This document shows, piece by piece, positions 26,081-34,752 of a stretch of DNA of 54,341 bases (position 1 is its first letter; each line of letters opens with the position of its first letter). Source of the DNA: an uncultured Robinsoniella sp. (GTDB taxonomy: Bacteria; Bacillota; Clostridia; Lachnospirales; Lachnospiraceae); contig UQCR01000036.1 of the NCBI GenBank assembly GCA_900539655.1, forward strand, positions 1 to 54,341. The letters run 5' to 3'. The notes beneath the pieces are model-generated. The model had not been told where the DNA came from. It did not search any database and worked only from the letters and a program-made list of their open reading frames with translations. A program made the position numbers and the translations under genes.

Positions 26081-27520
26081 ATGGCAAAGGACAAGAAATT
26101 AGTAGAGGCCATCACATCGATGGAAGAAGATTTTGCACAATGGTATACAGATGTTGTAAAGAAGGCGGAATTGATTGATTATACAAGTGTAAAAGGATGT
26201 ATGGTAATTAAACCAGCAGGTTATGCGATCTGGGAGAATATTCAGCATGAACTGGACCGTCGTTTTAAGGAGACAGGGGTTGAAAATGTATATCTTCCTA
26301 TGTTTATTCCGGAAAGCCTGCTGCAGAAGGAAAAAGACCATGTAGAGGGATTTGCGCCCGAAGTTGCATGGGTTACCCATGGTGGACTGGAGCCGTTACA
26401 GGAAAGACTGTGCGTACGTCCTACTTCAGAGACATTATTCTGTGATTTTTATGCCAAGGATATTCATTCACATCGTGATCTTCCAAAGGTGTATAACCAA
26501 TGGTGCTCTGTTGTGCGCTGGGAAAAGACAACAAGACCATTCCTCCGCTCCAGAGAATTCTTATGGCAGGAGGGACATACCGCTCATGCTACTGCAGAAG
26601 AAGCAGAAGACAGAACAAAACAGATGCTGAATCTCTATGCTGATTTTTGCGAAGAAACATTGGCGATTCCGGTCATCCGCGGTCAGAAGACGGATAAAGA
26701 AAAATTTGCAGGTGCAGAAGCAACCTACACAATTGAATCACTGATGCATGACGGAAAAGCGTTACAGTCCGGAACCAGCCATAATTTTGGTGATGGATTT
26801 GCGAAAGCATTCGGTATCCAGTTTGCAGATAAAGATAATACACTGAAATATGTTCACCAGACTTCCTGGGGGATGACAACCCGTATGATTGGTGCAATTA
26901 TCATGGTTCATGGTGACAACAGCGGTCTGGTACTGCCTCCGAGAATCGCACCTACACAGGTTATGGTGATTCCCATTCAGCAGAAGAAAGAAGGCGTACT
27001 GGAGAAAGCATTTGAAGTGAAGGATGCCCTGGCGAAGGCGGGACTCCGCGTGAAAGCAGATGATTCGGATAAGAGCCCTGGATGGAAGTTCTCAGAGCAG
27101 GAAATGCGCGGTGTTCCAATCCGTATTGAGTTAGGACCGAAAGATATCGAAGCAGGCCAGGCAGTCATTGTAAGACGTGACACCAGAGAGAAAACAGTTG
27201 TTGCACTGGATGAAATTGCAGGCAAAGCAGCAGAAATCCTGGAAACAATGCAGGCAGACATGCTGGAGCGTGCCAGAGTCCACAGAGATACCCATACCTA
27301 CACCGCTCATAATATAGAAGAGATGAAACAAATCGCGGATGAAAAACCGGGCTTTATCAAGGCTATGTGGTGCGGATGCCAGGAATGTGAAGATGCCATG
27401 AAAGAAGAAGTGGGTGTGACTTCCCGTTGTATTCCTTTCGTACAGGAAGAGATTTCAGGCGTATGTGTGCATTGCGGCAAACCGGCTAAGAAGATGGTAT
27501 ACTGGGGGAAAGCTTACTAA
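26081..27520 (+). CDS. proS: Prolyl-tRNA synthetase, archaeal/eukaryote-like short form
   Basis: This charges tRNA-Pro with proline. At 479 aa it lacks the roughly 180-residue INS editing domain of the long bacterial type. Class II motifs are visible: motif 2 VVRWEKTTRPFLRSREFLWQEGHTAH (about 143-168, cited by residues R-W-E, R-F-L/R-S-R-E-F), and motif 3 GMTTRMIGAIIMVHGDNSGLVLPPRIAP-like with GDNSG and PPR. The anticodon-binding domain follows, then the extra zinc-type C-terminal domain (CGCQECE, CVHCGKPAK) ending in the invariant Tyr. Expression is under a T-box. The missing editing function is supplied by the next gene, whose start lies 2 nt after this stop. Confidence 0.97.
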   Translation: MAKDKKLVEAITSMEEDFAQWYTDVVKKAELIDYTSVKGCMVIKPAGYAIWENIQHELDRRFKETGVENVYLPMFIPESLLQKEKDHVEGFAPEVAWVTHGGLEPLQERLCVRPTSETLFCDFYAKDIHSHRDLPKVYNQWCSVVRWEKTTRPFLRSREFLWQEGHTAHATAEEAEDRTKQMLNLYADFCEETLAIPVIRGQKTDKEKFAGAEATYTIESLMHDGKALQSGTSHNFGDGFAKAFGIQFADKDNTLKYVHQTSWGMTTRMIGAIIMVHGDNSGLVLPPRIAPTQVMVIPIQQKKEGVLEKAFEVKDALAKAGLRVKADDSDKSPGWKFSEQEMRGVPIRIELGPKDIEAGQAVIVRRDTREKTVVALDEIAGKAAEILETMQADMLERARVHRDTHTYTAHNIEEMKQIADEKPGFIKAMWCGCQECEDAMKEEVGVTSRCIPFVQEEISGVCVHCGKPAKKMVYWGKAY

Positions 27521-27521
27521 A

Positions 27522-28058
27522 ATGGATGACACAGTATATACAACCAGGCCCGATGGGCAGGGACGTCTGGAAAAGGAAATGGCGGTCTACGATGTACTGG
27601 AGAAGTTAGAAATACCGTATATGAGGCTTGACCATGAAGTAACGCCTTCCATAGAAGCCTGCCATGACGTGGACAGCAGGCTGGGGATAGAGATCTGTAA
27701 AAACTTATTCCTGTGCAACAGTCAGAAGACACAATTTTATTTATTATTAATGCCGGGAATGAAGAAATTCAAAACCAAGGATTTATCCAGTCAGCTGCAG
27801 GTGGCGAGACTGTCATTTGCAAATGAAATCTACATGGAAGAATTTTTGAATATAACGCCAGGTTCTGTGAGCATCATGGGACTTATGAATGACCGGGATC
27901 AACGGGTACGCCTGGTAATTGACCGGGAAGTGGCAGAGTCAGAGTATATGGGGTGCCATCCCTGTATCAATACCTCCAGCCTGAAAGTAAAGACAAAAGA
28001 TATCCTGGAGAAATTTCTGCCTTTTACCGGGCATGATTATACGGTAGTTGAGCTATAG
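27522..28058 (+). CDS. Free-standing Ala-tRNA(Pro) deacylase (ProX/YbaK family)
   Basis: This 178-aa protein matches the prolyl-tRNA-synthetase-associated editing domain (PrdX/ProXp-ala), which hydrolyses mischarged Ala-tRNA-Pro in trans. Recognisable features are the N-terminal YDVLEKLEIPYMRLDHE, LCNSQKTQFYLLLMPG, the K-x-F-K-T-K-D-L segment, PGSVSIMGLMND, and the C-terminal GCHPCINTSSLKVKT. It is adjacent to an editing-domain-less ProRS, which is the classic arrangement. I chose ATG 27522, preceded at distance by GGGGGAA in the proS 3' end; an upstream ATG in the same frame lies inside proS. It shares the T-box-controlled transcript. Confidence 0.9.
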   Translation: MDDTVYTTRPDGQGRLEKEMAVYDVLEKLEIPYMRLDHEVTPSIEACHDVDSRLGIEICKNLFLCNSQKTQFYLLLMPGMKKFKTKDLSSQLQVARLSFANEIYMEEFLNITPGSVSIMGLMNDRDQRVRLVIDREVAESEYMGCHPCINTSSLKVKTKDILEKFLPFTGHDYTVVEL

Positions 28059-28128
28059 TGTATCTGTTCTGACATAACGTCTTTGCTGGCTGCGGCAATT
28101 TGCAGTCAGTTGTTAGAAATAAAAATAA

Positions 28129-28171
28129 AAGGAGCATCCTCATTCAAACTGAGGATGCTCCTTGATTTTTT
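28129..28171. terminator. Bidirectional terminator between proX and pfp
   Basis: A perfect 14-bp stem (28129-28142 with 28150-28163) and 7-nt loop. Plus side: GATTTTTT. Minus side: TTTTATTTTTATTT. It serves both convergent transcripts. Confidence 0.93.
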
Positions 28172-28200
28172 CTGGAATTACTTTCCGGCAACTGTGGGTG

Positions 28201-29418
28201 TTATTTACGGTATGCATAATTTGGCAGACCATTTTTCATTGGAATAGCCGGATTACCCTGTATCAGTGGTAATGCATAATCAATAAATTCTTTGCTGATA
28301 TCTGTGCCATCGTTAATAATCCACTCAAGAGGTACGGTTTTTTCTTTATTGCATACGTCATTAACATCTGCAAGTCCGCAGGATATGTCGTAAGGTGTTC
28401 CGGCGGACCGGTTAAAAGTGATCATTTTACCGGTTTCCCCATCCAGAGCAGCGGTTACCGCAAAAGAACCGGCTGTGGCTGCTTCCCTTGCATCGGTCAG
28501 GGACTGGGTAAATGTGGAACAGCGCTGGTTGACGTTCAGTTCTACGGAGCGGACTTTTACATTCAGACGGTCTTTTACCAGATTTTCCAGATACTTTCCG
28601 CTTCCGGTAAGCATCTTGTGTCCAAAATTATCCGTACCTACTTCGCTGGCATATTCGCAGATAAATTTGCCGTCTTTGTCATGAATGCCTTCTGAGACGC
28701 AGACTACCAGATTATTCTTTTTCTCCAGTGCCTTTTTAAGCTGCTCCAGGAAGAGATCCTGGTCAAAGGCAACTTCAGGCAGGTAAATGAGCACAGGGTT
28801 GTCCTCTTCGTATTTACGTGCCAAAACTCCGGCAGCGGTCAGCCATCCGGCATGACGGCCCATAATTTCTACAATGGTTACAGATTTTGTGTCATATACT
28901 GAGGCATCGATACCTATTTCACAGACGGAAGATGCTACGTATTTTGCAGCGCTTCCAAAGCCGGGCGTATGGTCCGTATGTACCAGGTCATTATCGATGG
29001 TCTTGGGAATTCCCAGAATCCGAATGGTACTTTTATGCTTTGCAGCATAACGTGATAGTTTGCTTACGGTATCCATAGAGTCATTTCCTCCTATATAAAA
29101 GAAATAACCTATCTTCAGTGCCTTGAATTTTTTAAAGAGCTCCGGGTAAACGGGATCTTCCAGATCCTCCGGAAGTTTATAACGGCAGGAGCCCAAAAAT
29201 GCACCGGGTGTGATGCGCAGGGACTGCAGGGCCTCTTGACTTACGTCAGTTTCTAAATCCATGTAATGGTCCTTTAAGAATCCTTCAATTCCATTTATCA
29301 TACCATATACATGATCGATTTTATCCTTGTGTTGTAATCCTTCCTTTATAACTCCAAACAGGCTGCTGTTAATAACGGCTGTCGGTCCTCCGGATTGTCC
29401 AACGATTAAATTTTTCAT
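28201..29418 (-). CDS. pfp: PPi-dependent 6-phosphofructokinase
   Basis: This phosphorylates fructose-6-phosphate using pyrophosphate, a reversible glycolytic step. The N terminus GQSGGPTAVIN binds the phosphate. Two diagnostic positions point to PPi instead of ATP: GGNDSMD has Asp where ATP enzymes have Gly104, and PKTIDND has Lys where they have Gly124. The first Asp of the usual GGDD is Asn here. EIMGRHAGWLTAA and RCSTFTQSLTD are family motifs for fructose-phosphate binding. The 405-aa form starting at 29418 has GAAAGGGG 8 nt upstream; a longer frame starts 63 nt earlier without a site. Single gene. Gene symbol given by function. Confidence 0.92.
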   Translation of the reverse strand: MKNLIVGQSGGPTAVINSSLFGVIKEGLQHKDKIDHVYGMINGIEGFLKDHYMDLETDVSQEALQSLRITPGAFLGSCRYKLPEDLEDPVYPELFKKFKALKIGYFFYIGGNDSMDTVSKLSRYAAKHKSTIRILGIPKTIDNDLVHTDHTPGFGSAAKYVASSVCEIGIDASVYDTKSVTIVEIMGRHAGWLTAAGVLARKYEEDNPVLIYLPEVAFDQDLFLEQLKKALEKKNNLVVCVSEGIHDKDGKFICEYASEVGTDNFGHKMLTGSGKYLENLVKDRLNVKVRSVELNVNQRCSTFTQSLTDAREAATAGSFAVTAALDGETGKMITFNRSAGTPYDISCGLADVNDVCNKEKTVPLEWIINDGTDISKEFIDYALPLIQGNPAIPMKNGLPNYAYRK

Positions 29419-29558
29419 GATAGATACCCCTTTCATTATTTCAGGAGGGGCATGTACACTCCCATATACTGCCATCTCCATATATAGTTATTCTACAACA
29501 ACCAGGTGCATTTTGTATATAGAAAAAATGAAGTTTCGGTAAAATCGGTAAAATAGAT

Positions 29559-29626
29559 ATTTTAATTTGATTTTAACGCAGTGTATCTCTACACTTACAC
29601 CTATTTAATTCGGTTCTTGCTATACT
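29559..29626 (+). promoter_or_regulatory. Promoter with phased 11-bp repeats (copy 1), upstream of the 60-aa membrane peptide
   Basis: ATTTTAAT at 29559 and ATTTTAAC at 29570 are exactly 11 bp apart; ATTTAAT at 29603 is 33 bp further. An extended -10 (TGC-TATACT, 29618-29626) follows. The geometry is the same as in the second copy before kdpD. Such phased direct repeats are typical sites for OmpR/PhoB-type response regulators; KdpE is the nearest candidate. Confidence 0.6.
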
Positions 29627-29677
29627 GTAACCATAGAAAGCAGGAAATGTATTTTATATAGAGGCAGGTGCAGGATT

Positions 29678-29860
29678 ATGAAAAAGTATTTAGCAGTACA
29701 TGAAACATATTTATTGGGAACAGTTGACCGACACCCATTTTTTGCCATGATCTTCGGGCAGATTGCAGTTGCATTATTATTAATCATATCTGTAGGAGGT
29801 ATTGCATTGGCAGGAGGAACTTTGATATGGATGGTATACAGGGCGCTGGGAATCATGTAA
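29678..29860 (+). CDS. Small single-span membrane protein (60 aa) upstream of kdpDE
   Basis: The product has a soluble N terminus of about 24 residues (KKYLAVHETYLLGTVDRHPF) and one hydrophobic segment from about 24 to 55 that may cross the membrane once, ending GIM. I do not recognise the family. Support for a real gene is its own regulated promoter 50 nt upstream, a modest AGGTGCAGG site before the ATG, and a coherent hydrophobic profile. A 78-aa frame on the opposite strand covers the same DNA but lacks a ribosome site and looks like its shadow. It resembles KdpF only in being a small membrane protein; KdpF is about 30 aa, so no identity is claimed. Confidence 0.65.
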   Translation: MKKYLAVHETYLLGTVDRHPFFAMIFGQIAVALLLIISVGGIALAGGTLIWMVYRALGIM

Positions 29861-29867
29861 AAGTATA

Positions 29868-29946
29868 ATTTTAATACAATTTTAATGCCATTTTAATGTC
29901 AGGCTGTAAATCTGTTATGCCTATTTAATCTTTAGTCTGTTATAAT
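29868..29946 (+). promoter_or_regulatory. Promoter with phased 11-bp repeats (copy 2), upstream of kdpD
   Basis: ATTTTAAT occurs at 29868, 29879 and 29890, then ATTTAAT at 29923, all on an 11-bp grid. TATAAT (29941-29946) is 51 bp from the last full repeat, the same distance as in copy 1. CCTATTTAAT is identical in both. The untranslated leader to kdpD would be about 125 nt; I see no known riboswitch in it. Confidence 0.65.
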
Positions 29947-30077
29947 CGGCAATATCATAGGCGGAATTATCCCGGAGCAGGAGAATTTACGCTGGTATTG
30001 GGATTAGCTGGAATTGTTAAATGGGAATAGATTTTTAAAACAGATGTGGTATACTGTTACCGAGGAAGGTGTGAGCC

Positions 30078-32762
30078 ATGGCAGAAGAATACCGTAAACC
30101 AGAAGTACTGTTAAAGAAGCTGGAAGAGGAAACATCCAGGACAAAAGGAAGATTAAAGATATTTTTTGGATATGCAGCAGGCGTAGGAAAAACCTATGCC
30201 ATGCTTGCGTCTGCCCACGAGGCAAAAAAGGCAGGGCTGGATGTAGTTGCAGGCTATATAGAACCCCATGCCAGACCGGCAACAGCGGCTTTGGTACAGG
30301 GACTGGAGGTGCTGCCTCAGCTGGAGATCCCATATCAGAATATAACTTTGCATGAATTTGACCTGGACGGTGCCCTTGTTCGAAAGCCCCAGCTTATTCT
30401 GGTGGATGAACTGGCTCATACCAATGGATACGGATGCAGGCATAAGAAAAGGTATGAGGATATCCAGGAGCTGCTTAAAGAAGGAATAGATGTGTACACG
30501 ACGATAAATGTACAGCATCTGGAAAGCCTGATTGATCTTGTTGCAGGGATTACCGGGATTGTGGTAAAGGAGCGGATACCGGATTTTGTGTTCGACCAGG
30601 CGAATCAGGTGGAGCTTGTAGACATTGAGCCGGAGGATCTGCTGGACCGGTTAAAAGCTGGTAAAATATATAAGATAAGCCTTGCGGAGCAGGCTTTGAA
30701 TCATTTTTTCACGGAAGACAATCTGGTGTCCCTACGGGAAATTGCCCTGAGGCGTATGGCGGACCGGGTGAACCTGATGCAGGAAAAATCATTTCAGACA
30801 GGGGAAGCAGGAGCGGCGGAGCACATATTAATCTGCTTGTCACCGGCGCCATCCAATGAAAAAGTCATTCGGCAGGCAGCCAGGATGGCATCGGCATTCC
30901 GGGGAAAATTCACCGCATTTTTTGTGGAAAACTCTGATTTCACCCAGTATACCAAAGAGGATGTGGAGCGGCTTCGAATGAATACCAGACTTGCCGAACA
31001 ACTGGGGGCAAAGACAGTGACCTCTTATGGAGAAGACATTGTGGAACAGATTGCGGAATATGCGAAAGTAGCAAGGGTGACGAAAATTGTTCTGGGAAGG
31101 ACCAATACGAAAAGGGCATGGTTCTCTATGAAGGAAAGCTTTTCAGAGAAGCTGACCAGACTGGCACCACAGTTGGAAATATTCGTCATTCCGGATGCTT
31201 ATAAAAAGAAATACCGTAAAAAGAGATTCCGAACACCGTTTTCGCCGGAGATGCTGGGTGTTGATATTTTGATCTCAATCGTAATATTAGGGATATCCAC
31301 GCTTATAGCCTATCTGTTTTCATTTTGGAATTTCAGCGATGCCAATTTGATTATGGTTTATATCCTGGGGGTTCTGACGATTTCCCTTTTAACCAGGATT
31401 AAGCTGTGCAGTTTACTGTCCAGTGTCCTGAGCGTAATGATATTTAACTTTTGCTTTACCGATCCAAAACAGACATTGTCTGTAAATGATCCGTCTTATA
31501 TAGTAACTTTTGGAATCATGTTTCTCTCAGCACTGATAGGCGCTACTCTGACACAAAAGGTTAAGGATCAGGCGAAACAGGCGGTTAAGAAATCTTACCG
31601 GACAGAGATTTTGCTGGAAACAAGCCAGAAGCTGCAGAAGGCAGTGGATGCAAAAGAAATATCCTTAAGCACAGCCAGACAGCTGAGCAAACTTTTGGAG
31701 CGCAATGTGGTGTTTTATCTGGGGAATCCCCAGATGGACCAGGAGCCCATTGTCTTCAAATCAAGCCATGGGCAGAGCGATTTTTACTATGACCGTAAGG
31801 AAGAAAGGGCAGTAGCCCAGTGGGTTTTTAAGAATAATAAGCATGCCGGATTTTCTACAACGACTCTGCCTGGAGTAAAGTGCCTGTACCTGGCAGTCAG
31901 AAGCAGCGAACGGGTATTTGCGGTAGTGGGGATTGATATGGAAGGAAAAGAACTTCAGGCATTTGAAGCCGGAATTATGAGTGCAATATTAAATGAATGT
32001 GCGCTGGCAATGGAAAAAGACCAGTTAGTTGCAGAGCGCAAGGAGGCGGCGGTAAAATTACAGCAGGAACAGCTGCGAGCCAATTTGCTGCGTTCCATTT
32101 CCCATGATCTTCGGACACCGCTTACCAGTATTTCAGGGAATGCAAGCGTCCTGATTGGAAATGAAGACAAAATTAGTGAAGTACAGAGGAAGAAATTATA
32201 TATTGACATATACGATGATTCCATGTGGCTGATTAATCTGGTGGAGAATTTGCTGTCTGTGACCCGCATTGATAATGGAACCATGCGGCTTAATATGCAG
32301 GCGGAGCTTTTGGATGAGGCAATTACGGAAGCGCTTAGCCATATCAGCAGAAAAGCAGAGGAGCATTATATAGAAGTGAAGCAGGAAGATGATCTTCAGG
32401 TTGCCAGGATGGATATCAAGCTGATTGTTCAGGTATTTATCAATCTGGTTGATAATGCAATCAAGTATACGCCTCCTGGATCTCGGATAACGATCACTAC
32501 AAAAAGCCGGGGCGGCAGTGTGCAGGTAGAAATAGCGGATGACGGAAACGGTATTCCAAATGAAGATAAAAAACGCCTGTTTGACATGTTTTATACAGCA
32601 AATAACTCCGTTGCGGATGGAAGAAGAGGCATGGGGCTTGGGCTGGCATTGTGCAAATCAATTATTACTGCCCACGGTGGGGATTTGACCATACATGATA
32701 ACATGCCCCATGGGACTATTTTCAGATTTACGCTAAAAGCGGAGGAGGTACACCTAACATGA
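30078..32762 (+). CDS. kdpD: Sensor histidine kinase KdpD
   Basis: The 894-aa protein has the full KdpD layout. An N-terminal KdpD ATPase-like domain has Walker A GYAAGVGKTYAML (about 31-43) and VDELAHTNGYGCRHKKRYED. A universal-stress-type domain covers about 250-370, where c-di-AMP binds in Gram-positive KdpD. Four transmembrane helices (DUF4118, about 390-490) precede a GAF-like region. The kinase core has SISHDLRTPL with His676, NLVDNAIKYTPPG and DDGNGIP, DMFYT and GMGLGLAL. It responds to low K+ or turgor and phosphorylates KdpE. No kdpFABC transporter genes are in the window. It overlaps kdpE by 4 nt. Confidence 0.95.
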   Translation: MAEEYRKPEVLLKKLEEETSRTKGRLKIFFGYAAGVGKTYAMLASAHEAKKAGLDVVAGYIEPHARPATAALVQGLEVLPQLEIPYQNITLHEFDLDGALVRKPQLILVDELAHTNGYGCRHKKRYEDIQELLKEGIDVYTTINVQHLESLIDLVAGITGIVVKERIPDFVFDQANQVELVDIEPEDLLDRLKAGKIYKISLAEQALNHFFTEDNLVSLREIALRRMADRVNLMQEKSFQTGEAGAAEHILICLSPAPSNEKVIRQAARMASAFRGKFTAFFVENSDFTQYTKEDVERLRMNTRLAEQLGAKTVTSYGEDIVEQIAEYAKVARVTKIVLGRTNTKRAWFSMKESFSEKLTRLAPQLEIFVIPDAYKKKYRKKRFRTPFSPEMLGVDILISIVILGISTLIAYLFSFWNFSDANLIMVYILGVLTISLLTRIKLCSLLSSVLSVMIFNFCFTDPKQTLSVNDPSYIVTFGIMFLSALIGATLTQKVKDQAKQAVKKSYRTEILLETSQKLQKAVDAKEISLSTARQLSKLLERNVVFYLGNPQMDQEPIVFKSSHGQSDFYYDRKEERAVAQWVFKNNKHAGFSTTTLPGVKCLYLAVRSSERVFAVVGIDMEGKELQAFEAGIMSAILNECALAMEKDQLVAERKEAAVKLQQEQLRANLLRSISHDLRTPLTSISGNASVLIGNEDKISEVQRKKLYIDIYDDSMWLINLVENLLSVTRIDNGTMRLNMQAELLDEAITEALSHISRKAEEHYIEVKQEDDLQVARMDIKLIVQVFINLVDNAIKYTPPGSRITITTKSRGGSVQVEIADDGNGIPNEDKKRLFDMFYTANNSVADGRRGMGLGLALCKSIITAHGGDLTIHDNMPHGTIFRFTLKAEEVHLT

Positions 32763-33499
32763 TTAATGGAAAACCACAGATACTGGTAGTTGAGGATGAT
32801 GCACCAGTTAGAAATCTTATTACAACCACACTGGAGACTCAGAATTATAAATACCAGACAGCGGTTAACGGTACCCAGGCAATTATGAGTGCTGTATCAG
32901 CCAAACCTGACATTTTTTTAATGGACCTTGGACTGCCGGATATGGATGGAATTGAAGTAATTAAAAAAATACGTTCCTGGTCAGTGGCACCTATTATTGT
33001 AATCAGCGCCAGAAACGATGACAGAGATAAGATTAAGGCACTGGATGCAGGGGCGGATGACTATCTGACCAAGCCTTTCAGCGTGGAAGAACTGTTAGCA
33101 AGGCTGAGGTCCACACTGAGAAGGATCCAGTATCTGGAATCTAAGGGGAACGTGGAAGAAGCGGTATTCCGGAATGGGGATCTGGAAATAGATTATTCCT
33201 CAGCTACGGTAAAGGTAGGAGACCGGGAGATTCATCTGATGCCTATGGAGTATAATCTCCTTTGCCTGCTGGCTAAAAATGTAGGTAAGGTACTTACGCA
33301 TCAGTATATACTGGACAAAGTATGGACAAATGCACTGGAAAGTGATCTGTCTTCCCTGCGGGTATACATGGCTACCCTGCGTAAAAAAATAGAGCCGGAT
33401 AAGGAACATATAAAATATATACAGACCCATATTGGAATCGGTTACCGCATGGTAAAGGCGGATAATAAGGAAGCGCAGGGAGCAGAAAAAGCGCTCTAA
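32759..33499 (+). CDS. kdpE: Response regulator KdpE (OmpR family)
   Basis: The receiver domain (about residues 8-120) has the acidic pair VVEDD, phospho-acceptor Asp56 in LMDLGLPDMDG, and the KPF lysine in YLTKPFSVEEL. The C-terminal winged helix (about 140-235) is OmpR/PhoB type, with MPMEYNLLCLLAKNVGKVLTH and GIGYRM at the end. Its ATG overlaps the kdpD stop (ATGA), ensuring balanced translation. Because kdpFABC is absent nearby, its targets here are unknown; the 11-bp phased repeats before kdpD and before the 60-aa peptide are the most likely local sites (inference). Confidence 0.94.
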   Translation: MINGKPQILVVEDDAPVRNLITTTLETQNYKYQTAVNGTQAIMSAVSAKPDIFLMDLGLPDMDGIEVIKKIRSWSVAPIIVISARNDDRDKIKALDAGADDYLTKPFSVEELLARLRSTLRRIQYLESKGNVEEAVFRNGDLEIDYSSATVKVGDREIHLMPMEYNLLCLLAKNVGKVLTHQYILDKVWTNALESDLSSLRVYMATLRKKIEPDKEHIKYIQTHIGIGYRMVKADNKEAQGAEKAL

Positions 33500-33528
33500 A
33501 GAATATGGCAGACACGTTTTTTATGCAA

Positions 33529-33584
33529 GAAAGAAGGCAATGAAAGAATCATGGTAATAACCATATCTTTCATTGCCTTCTTTC
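33529..33584. terminator. Long hairpin between kdpE and the convergent YjdF-like gene
   Basis: A perfect 19-bp stem (33529-33547 with 33566-33584), extended by an inner ATGGT/ACCAT helix in the 18-nt loop. There is no immediate T-run on either side, so it may be a weak bidirectional terminator or an RNase III-type site. Confidence 0.6.
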
Positions 33585-33625
33585 CATATTATAGTATTTT
33601 TATTCGCCATTTAAAGAAACAGTAG

Positions 33626-34468
33626 TTATTTATCCTCATCTTCTTCTGTTTCTGCTATCTGAAGAAAGTCTGCATTCGCTTTTTTCCGGTGAGGGATGAA
33701 ACGGCGTGCAAATGTACCCTTACCACGGTTTTTCACGTAGAAGAATCCGATAATGGAGAAAACCACAGCACCAATGAAGTTTACAAACATATCCTTCATG
33801 GTATCCAGCAATCCGATATCCAGATATCCGCCCAGCCCCAGATCCTTCCCGTTAATGACTACGCTGGTGATGTTATCTATGGCGTAAGGGGTATTGCCTC
33901 CGCTGGGATCCAGCATAACTGAAGAGATACTATTGACAATGGTATCTTTCTGCATGTCAAAGCCCAGGAATAAATCCATGCCGCATTCAAAAAACTCCCA
34001 GAGTACGCCGATTGTCATGGAAAAACAAAAAGCAACCAGTGCCATAAATATCGGAGAAAGTTCAAACTTGACTTTTTCACTGCGATTCAGTATATCCACC
34101 AGGGAAAATCCGATTGCCGCGGCAAGGAAGCCGTTCATCGTATGGAGCAGGGTATCCCACATGGGGTAGCGGATATAGAATGACTTAATTTCTCCAAGAA
34201 TTTCAGCTGCAAAAATAAATAGCAGGATAATGATTTCCAATGCGGTTGGGAGTTCGATCTTAAACTCCATCTGGACAAAGCTTGGAATTACCAGAAGCAG
34301 CAGGGTAAGTACACACAGGAATACATTTTCATAGTTCTGGTTGAAGAGCTGCATGATCATTATGATAATTACCAGTGCCCGCAATACAAAATATACCAAA
34401 AATGAACTCTTGTGTTCCCTCAGCTCCATGCCAAGAGCTTTCCATATGCATTTCAGTTTTTTCTTCAT
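33626..34468 (-). CDS. YjdF/DUF2238-like integral membrane protein
   Basis: The 280-aa protein has about six transmembrane helices (near residues 23-42, 46-64, 75-92, 108-128, 140-162, 232-250), followed by a basic and then acidic C-terminal tail. WDTLLHTMNGFLAAAIGF, GVLWEFFECGMD and DTMKDMFVNFIGAVVFS resemble the H-x-x-x-G-F, W-E-F-E and D-x-x-x-D-x-x-x-N-x-x-G-A motifs of the YjdF family, whose function is unknown. The start ATG follows AAGGAG. It converges on kdpE. Family assignment is by motif only. Confidence 0.65.
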   Translation of the reverse strand: MKKKLKCIWKALGMELREHKSSFLVYFVLRALVIIIMIMQLFNQNYENVFLCVLTLLLLVIPSFVQMEFKIELPTALEIIILLFIFAAEILGEIKSFYIRYPMWDTLLHTMNGFLAAAIGFSLVDILNRSEKVKFELSPIFMALVAFCFSMTIGVLWEFFECGMDLFLGFDMQKDTIVNSISSVMLDPSGGNTPYAIDNITSVVINGKDLGLGGYLDIGLLDTMKDMFVNFIGAVVFSIIGFFYVKNRGKGTFARRFIPHRKKANADFLQIAETEEDEDK

Positions 34469-34637
34469 CAGGGGAAGAATCTCCTTTCAGGGGTGAAATA
34501 TTGAAATAATTTTTCTTTGTAAATGAATTATAACATAAAAAGAAAAATAAGAAAGTGGAATTAAGAGGTATTGCAAAAAAATTATAATGTGTGGTGGCAA
34601 GAATAAATTTTCAGACGCACTTGTGGTAAAATGGGGA

Positions 34638-34666
34638 TTGACAAAGATTTTATAAGGCGGTATTAT
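34638..34666 (+). promoter_or_regulatory. Promoter of livK
   Basis: Perfect TTGACA (34638-34643), 17 nt and TATTAT (34661-34666). The predicted leader is about 80 nt and holds a small hairpin; no riboswitch is recognised. The rest of the gap 34469-34637 is AT-rich and appears empty. Confidence 0.8.
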
Positions 34667-34752
34667 TATACGCAAAGTACCCTGATTTTTATAGGGGTAT
34701 TGTCTACCGGAATGTATGATTCGGTATAGATTATAAGGAGGAAGGTATAATT

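Noticed and set aside
29620..29856. A 78-codon minus-strand frame opposite the 60-aa membrane peptide
   Set aside because: No ribosome site or promoter; the plus-strand frame has a regulated promoter and a proper membrane-helix profile.
29947..30077. Possible c-di-AMP (ydaO-type) riboswitch in the kdpD leader
   Set aside because: The 125-nt leader lacks the conserved ydaO core sequences, and I could not build the pseudoknot helices.
33529..33584. The long hairpin after kdpE as an insertion-sequence end or MITE
   Set aside because: No target duplication or second copy; position between convergent genes fits a terminator or processing hairpin better.
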